A DNA stretch of 64,000 bases from Syntrophus aciditrophicus SB (GTDB lineage Bacteria; Desulfobacterota; Syntrophia; Syntrophales; Syntrophaceae). This document shows, one piece after another, positions 63,212 to 64,000 of this stretch. The stretch's first letter is position 1; each line of letters starts with the position of its first letter. The translations under genes and the position numbers were made by a program. Location: NCBI RefSeq assembly GCF_000013405.1, contig NC_007759.1, forward strand, positions 310,001 through 374,000, in the 5' to 3' direction. Below the pieces are notes generated by a model. That model was not told the origin of the DNA and searched no databases. It saw only the letters and a list, made by a program, of their open reading frames with translations.

Positions 63212-63520
63212 TCCGGGAGAATTTGCTCTCCTCCTGATTGTCCCTCTCTTTTCCTGAATCTATTAGAACCATCTAATCCTTTGGACCATACCAAAATAAG
63301 GTGTTGCGCCGGATATAAATCCTACAATACCTGATACCCCCTGCTGGAATCTCATAGTATCATCAAATCACTTTAATTTATCTTTCTTAGATAAGTGAGG
63401 ATCTGGATTAGTCCACAACCAGGAGAACCTCCCCTTCCAAATTTCGAAACAGAGAGGAGGTTTAAAATGATTATCAGACGGGATTCCGAACTCATGTAAT
63501 TCAGAAAGCGGAGCTGTGCC
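63212..63520. other. Leader region upstream of the acyltransferase gene
   Basis: 309 bases. It contains a short GGAGA/TCTCC stem at 63216-63231, and AACCTCC (63426-63432) complementary to GGAGGTT (63457-63463), the ribosome binding site of a 10-codon ORF. No larger gene is seen. Confidence 0.5.
63467..63499 (+). CDS. Ten-residue leader ORF
   Basis: ATG-ATT-ATC-AGA-CGG-GAT-TCC-GAA-CTC-ATG-TAA preceded by an excellent GAGAGGAGG site. It ends 21 bases before the ATG of the acyltransferase gene. Such a short ORF with a perfect ribosome binding site may be a regulatory leader or only a misplaced signal; the stem that covers its ribosome binding site supports regulation. Confidence 0.35.
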   Translation: MIIRRDSELM

Positions 63521-64000
63521 ATGAATGCTGATATCTTTGCGGAATGGCTGCGTCGTCAGGGATATAAAGTAGCTCGAACCCCTTCCAGCTACTGGTACGA
63601 AGCAAATGCGAAAGTCTATCAGGCCTTCCCCTATCACTGGGTCATTCAACCGAGTGAGGAGGAGCTGTCAGCCCTTCTGCGGCAAAATCAGGCCATCGCC
63701 CTGCGCTATTCCGCGCCGATTGACAACCCCTTGGGCTGCGTCAGCTATCATGCCGTAATCGACGAGCCCGGCTATGCCCTGGAAAAGCTGGATCGAAGAT
63801 CGCGGCAGAATATCCGCACGGGGCTGAAGAACTGTACCGTGGAGAATATTTCCCTGGAGCGTCTGGCGGAGGAAGGCTGGGAACTGGAGTCGGATACGGC
63901 CGACCGTCAGCAGAGGGAAATCGCCTCGAGCCAGGAAACCTGGCGCCGGCGGTATCTGTCCGCTGCGGACCTTCCCGGTTTCGAGGCGTGGGGAGCCTTG
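63521..64000 (+). CDS. FemAB/GNAT-like acyltransferase (N-terminal part)
   Basis: 160 residues are visible before the window ends. EKLDRRSRQNIRTGLKNCTVENISLERLAEEGWEL resembles the conserved central helix of FemAB-type and BioF2-like acetyltransferases, which act on peptidoglycan precursors, lipids or amines. No signal peptide. The ATG at 63521 is preceded by AGCGGAGCTGTGCC, a modest site. The family assignment rests on one motif, so substrate and exact class are open. Confidence 0.6.
   Translation, partial: MNADIFAEWLRRQGYKVARTPSSYWYEANAKVYQAFPYHWVIQPSEEELSALLRQNQAIALRYSAPIDNPLGCVSYHAVIDEPGYALEKLDRRSRQNIRTGLKNCTVENISLERLAEEGWELESDTADRQQREIASSQETWRRRYLSAADLPGFEAWGAL

Noticed and set aside
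1-64000. tRNA, rRNA or CRISPR array
   Set aside because: Scanned the intergenic stretches; no cloverleaf-like sequence, no rRNA segment and no regularly spaced repeats were seen.

Overview
The window reads as chromosomal DNA of an anaerobic, diderm (Gram-negative) bacterium, most likely a deltaproteobacterium / Desulfobacterota of the Syntrophus type. Reasons seen in the sequence: a complete rpoC-to-rplQ transcription-translation supercluster in bacterial order, an LptD outer-membrane assembly protein, a flavodiiron oxygen reductase with WrbA and hemerythrin-like proteins (typical of anaerobes facing oxygen), a malic enzyme with an N-terminal ACT domain, and a LonB-type protease. The taxon is inferred from gene families and order; no rRNA gene is present to prove it. 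I found no tRNA, rRNA or CRISPR array.

Region 1 (1-18.9 kb, + strand): end of rpoC, rpsL (carrying two one-base deletions), rpsG, tuf, then the S10, spc and alpha operons through rplQ. fusA is not between rpsG and tuf, and adk is not between secY and map. Many genes start with TTG or GTG. This block is visibly richer in A+T than the rest. It ends with a small EF-Tu domain-2-like protein and two consecutive intrinsic terminators.

Region 2 (19.1-28.1 kb, + strand): a class-II cyclic-nucleotide phosphodiesterase-like protein, folC, lptD, rplM-rpsI (own promoter, strong terminator), argC behind a structured leader, cysS, and a small lipoprotein built of four 18-residue helical repeats.

Region 3 (28.2-35.1 kb, - strand): pgpA (probable one-base frameshift near its start), cinA, thpR, recA, recX and alaS, with recA/recX/alaS overlapping.

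Region 4 (35.6-44.3 kb): helix-hairpin-helix DUF4332 protein (-), then flavodiiron protein, secreted beta-sandwich protein, small membrane protein, WrbA, DedA and a bactofilin-like membrane protein (+), facing malic enzyme and an orphan polytopic membrane protein (-) whose upstream region carries three ACAATGT sites. A 117-bp element with imperfect terminal inverted repeats sits at 41.2 kb.

Region 5 (44.9-54.1 kb, + strand): a PurS-PurS-PurL fusion with purQ, a solitary type IIG-like restriction-methylation enzyme, and an HD-GYP phosphodiesterase.

Region 6 (54.1-64 kb): a stress and proteostasis group: ApaH/PrpA-like phosphatase, DegP-type protease, a duplicated 118-residue helical protein, a hemerythrin-like protein, a zinc alcohol dehydrogenase, a glyoxalase-II-like hydrolase, Hsp20 and LonB. 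The window ends with a cysteine-rich DUF6485-type protein and the beginning of a FemAB/GNAT-like acyltransferase preceded by a tiny leader ORF. Two genes have indels that look like assembly or sequencing errors, so other frames should be trusted with that in mind.
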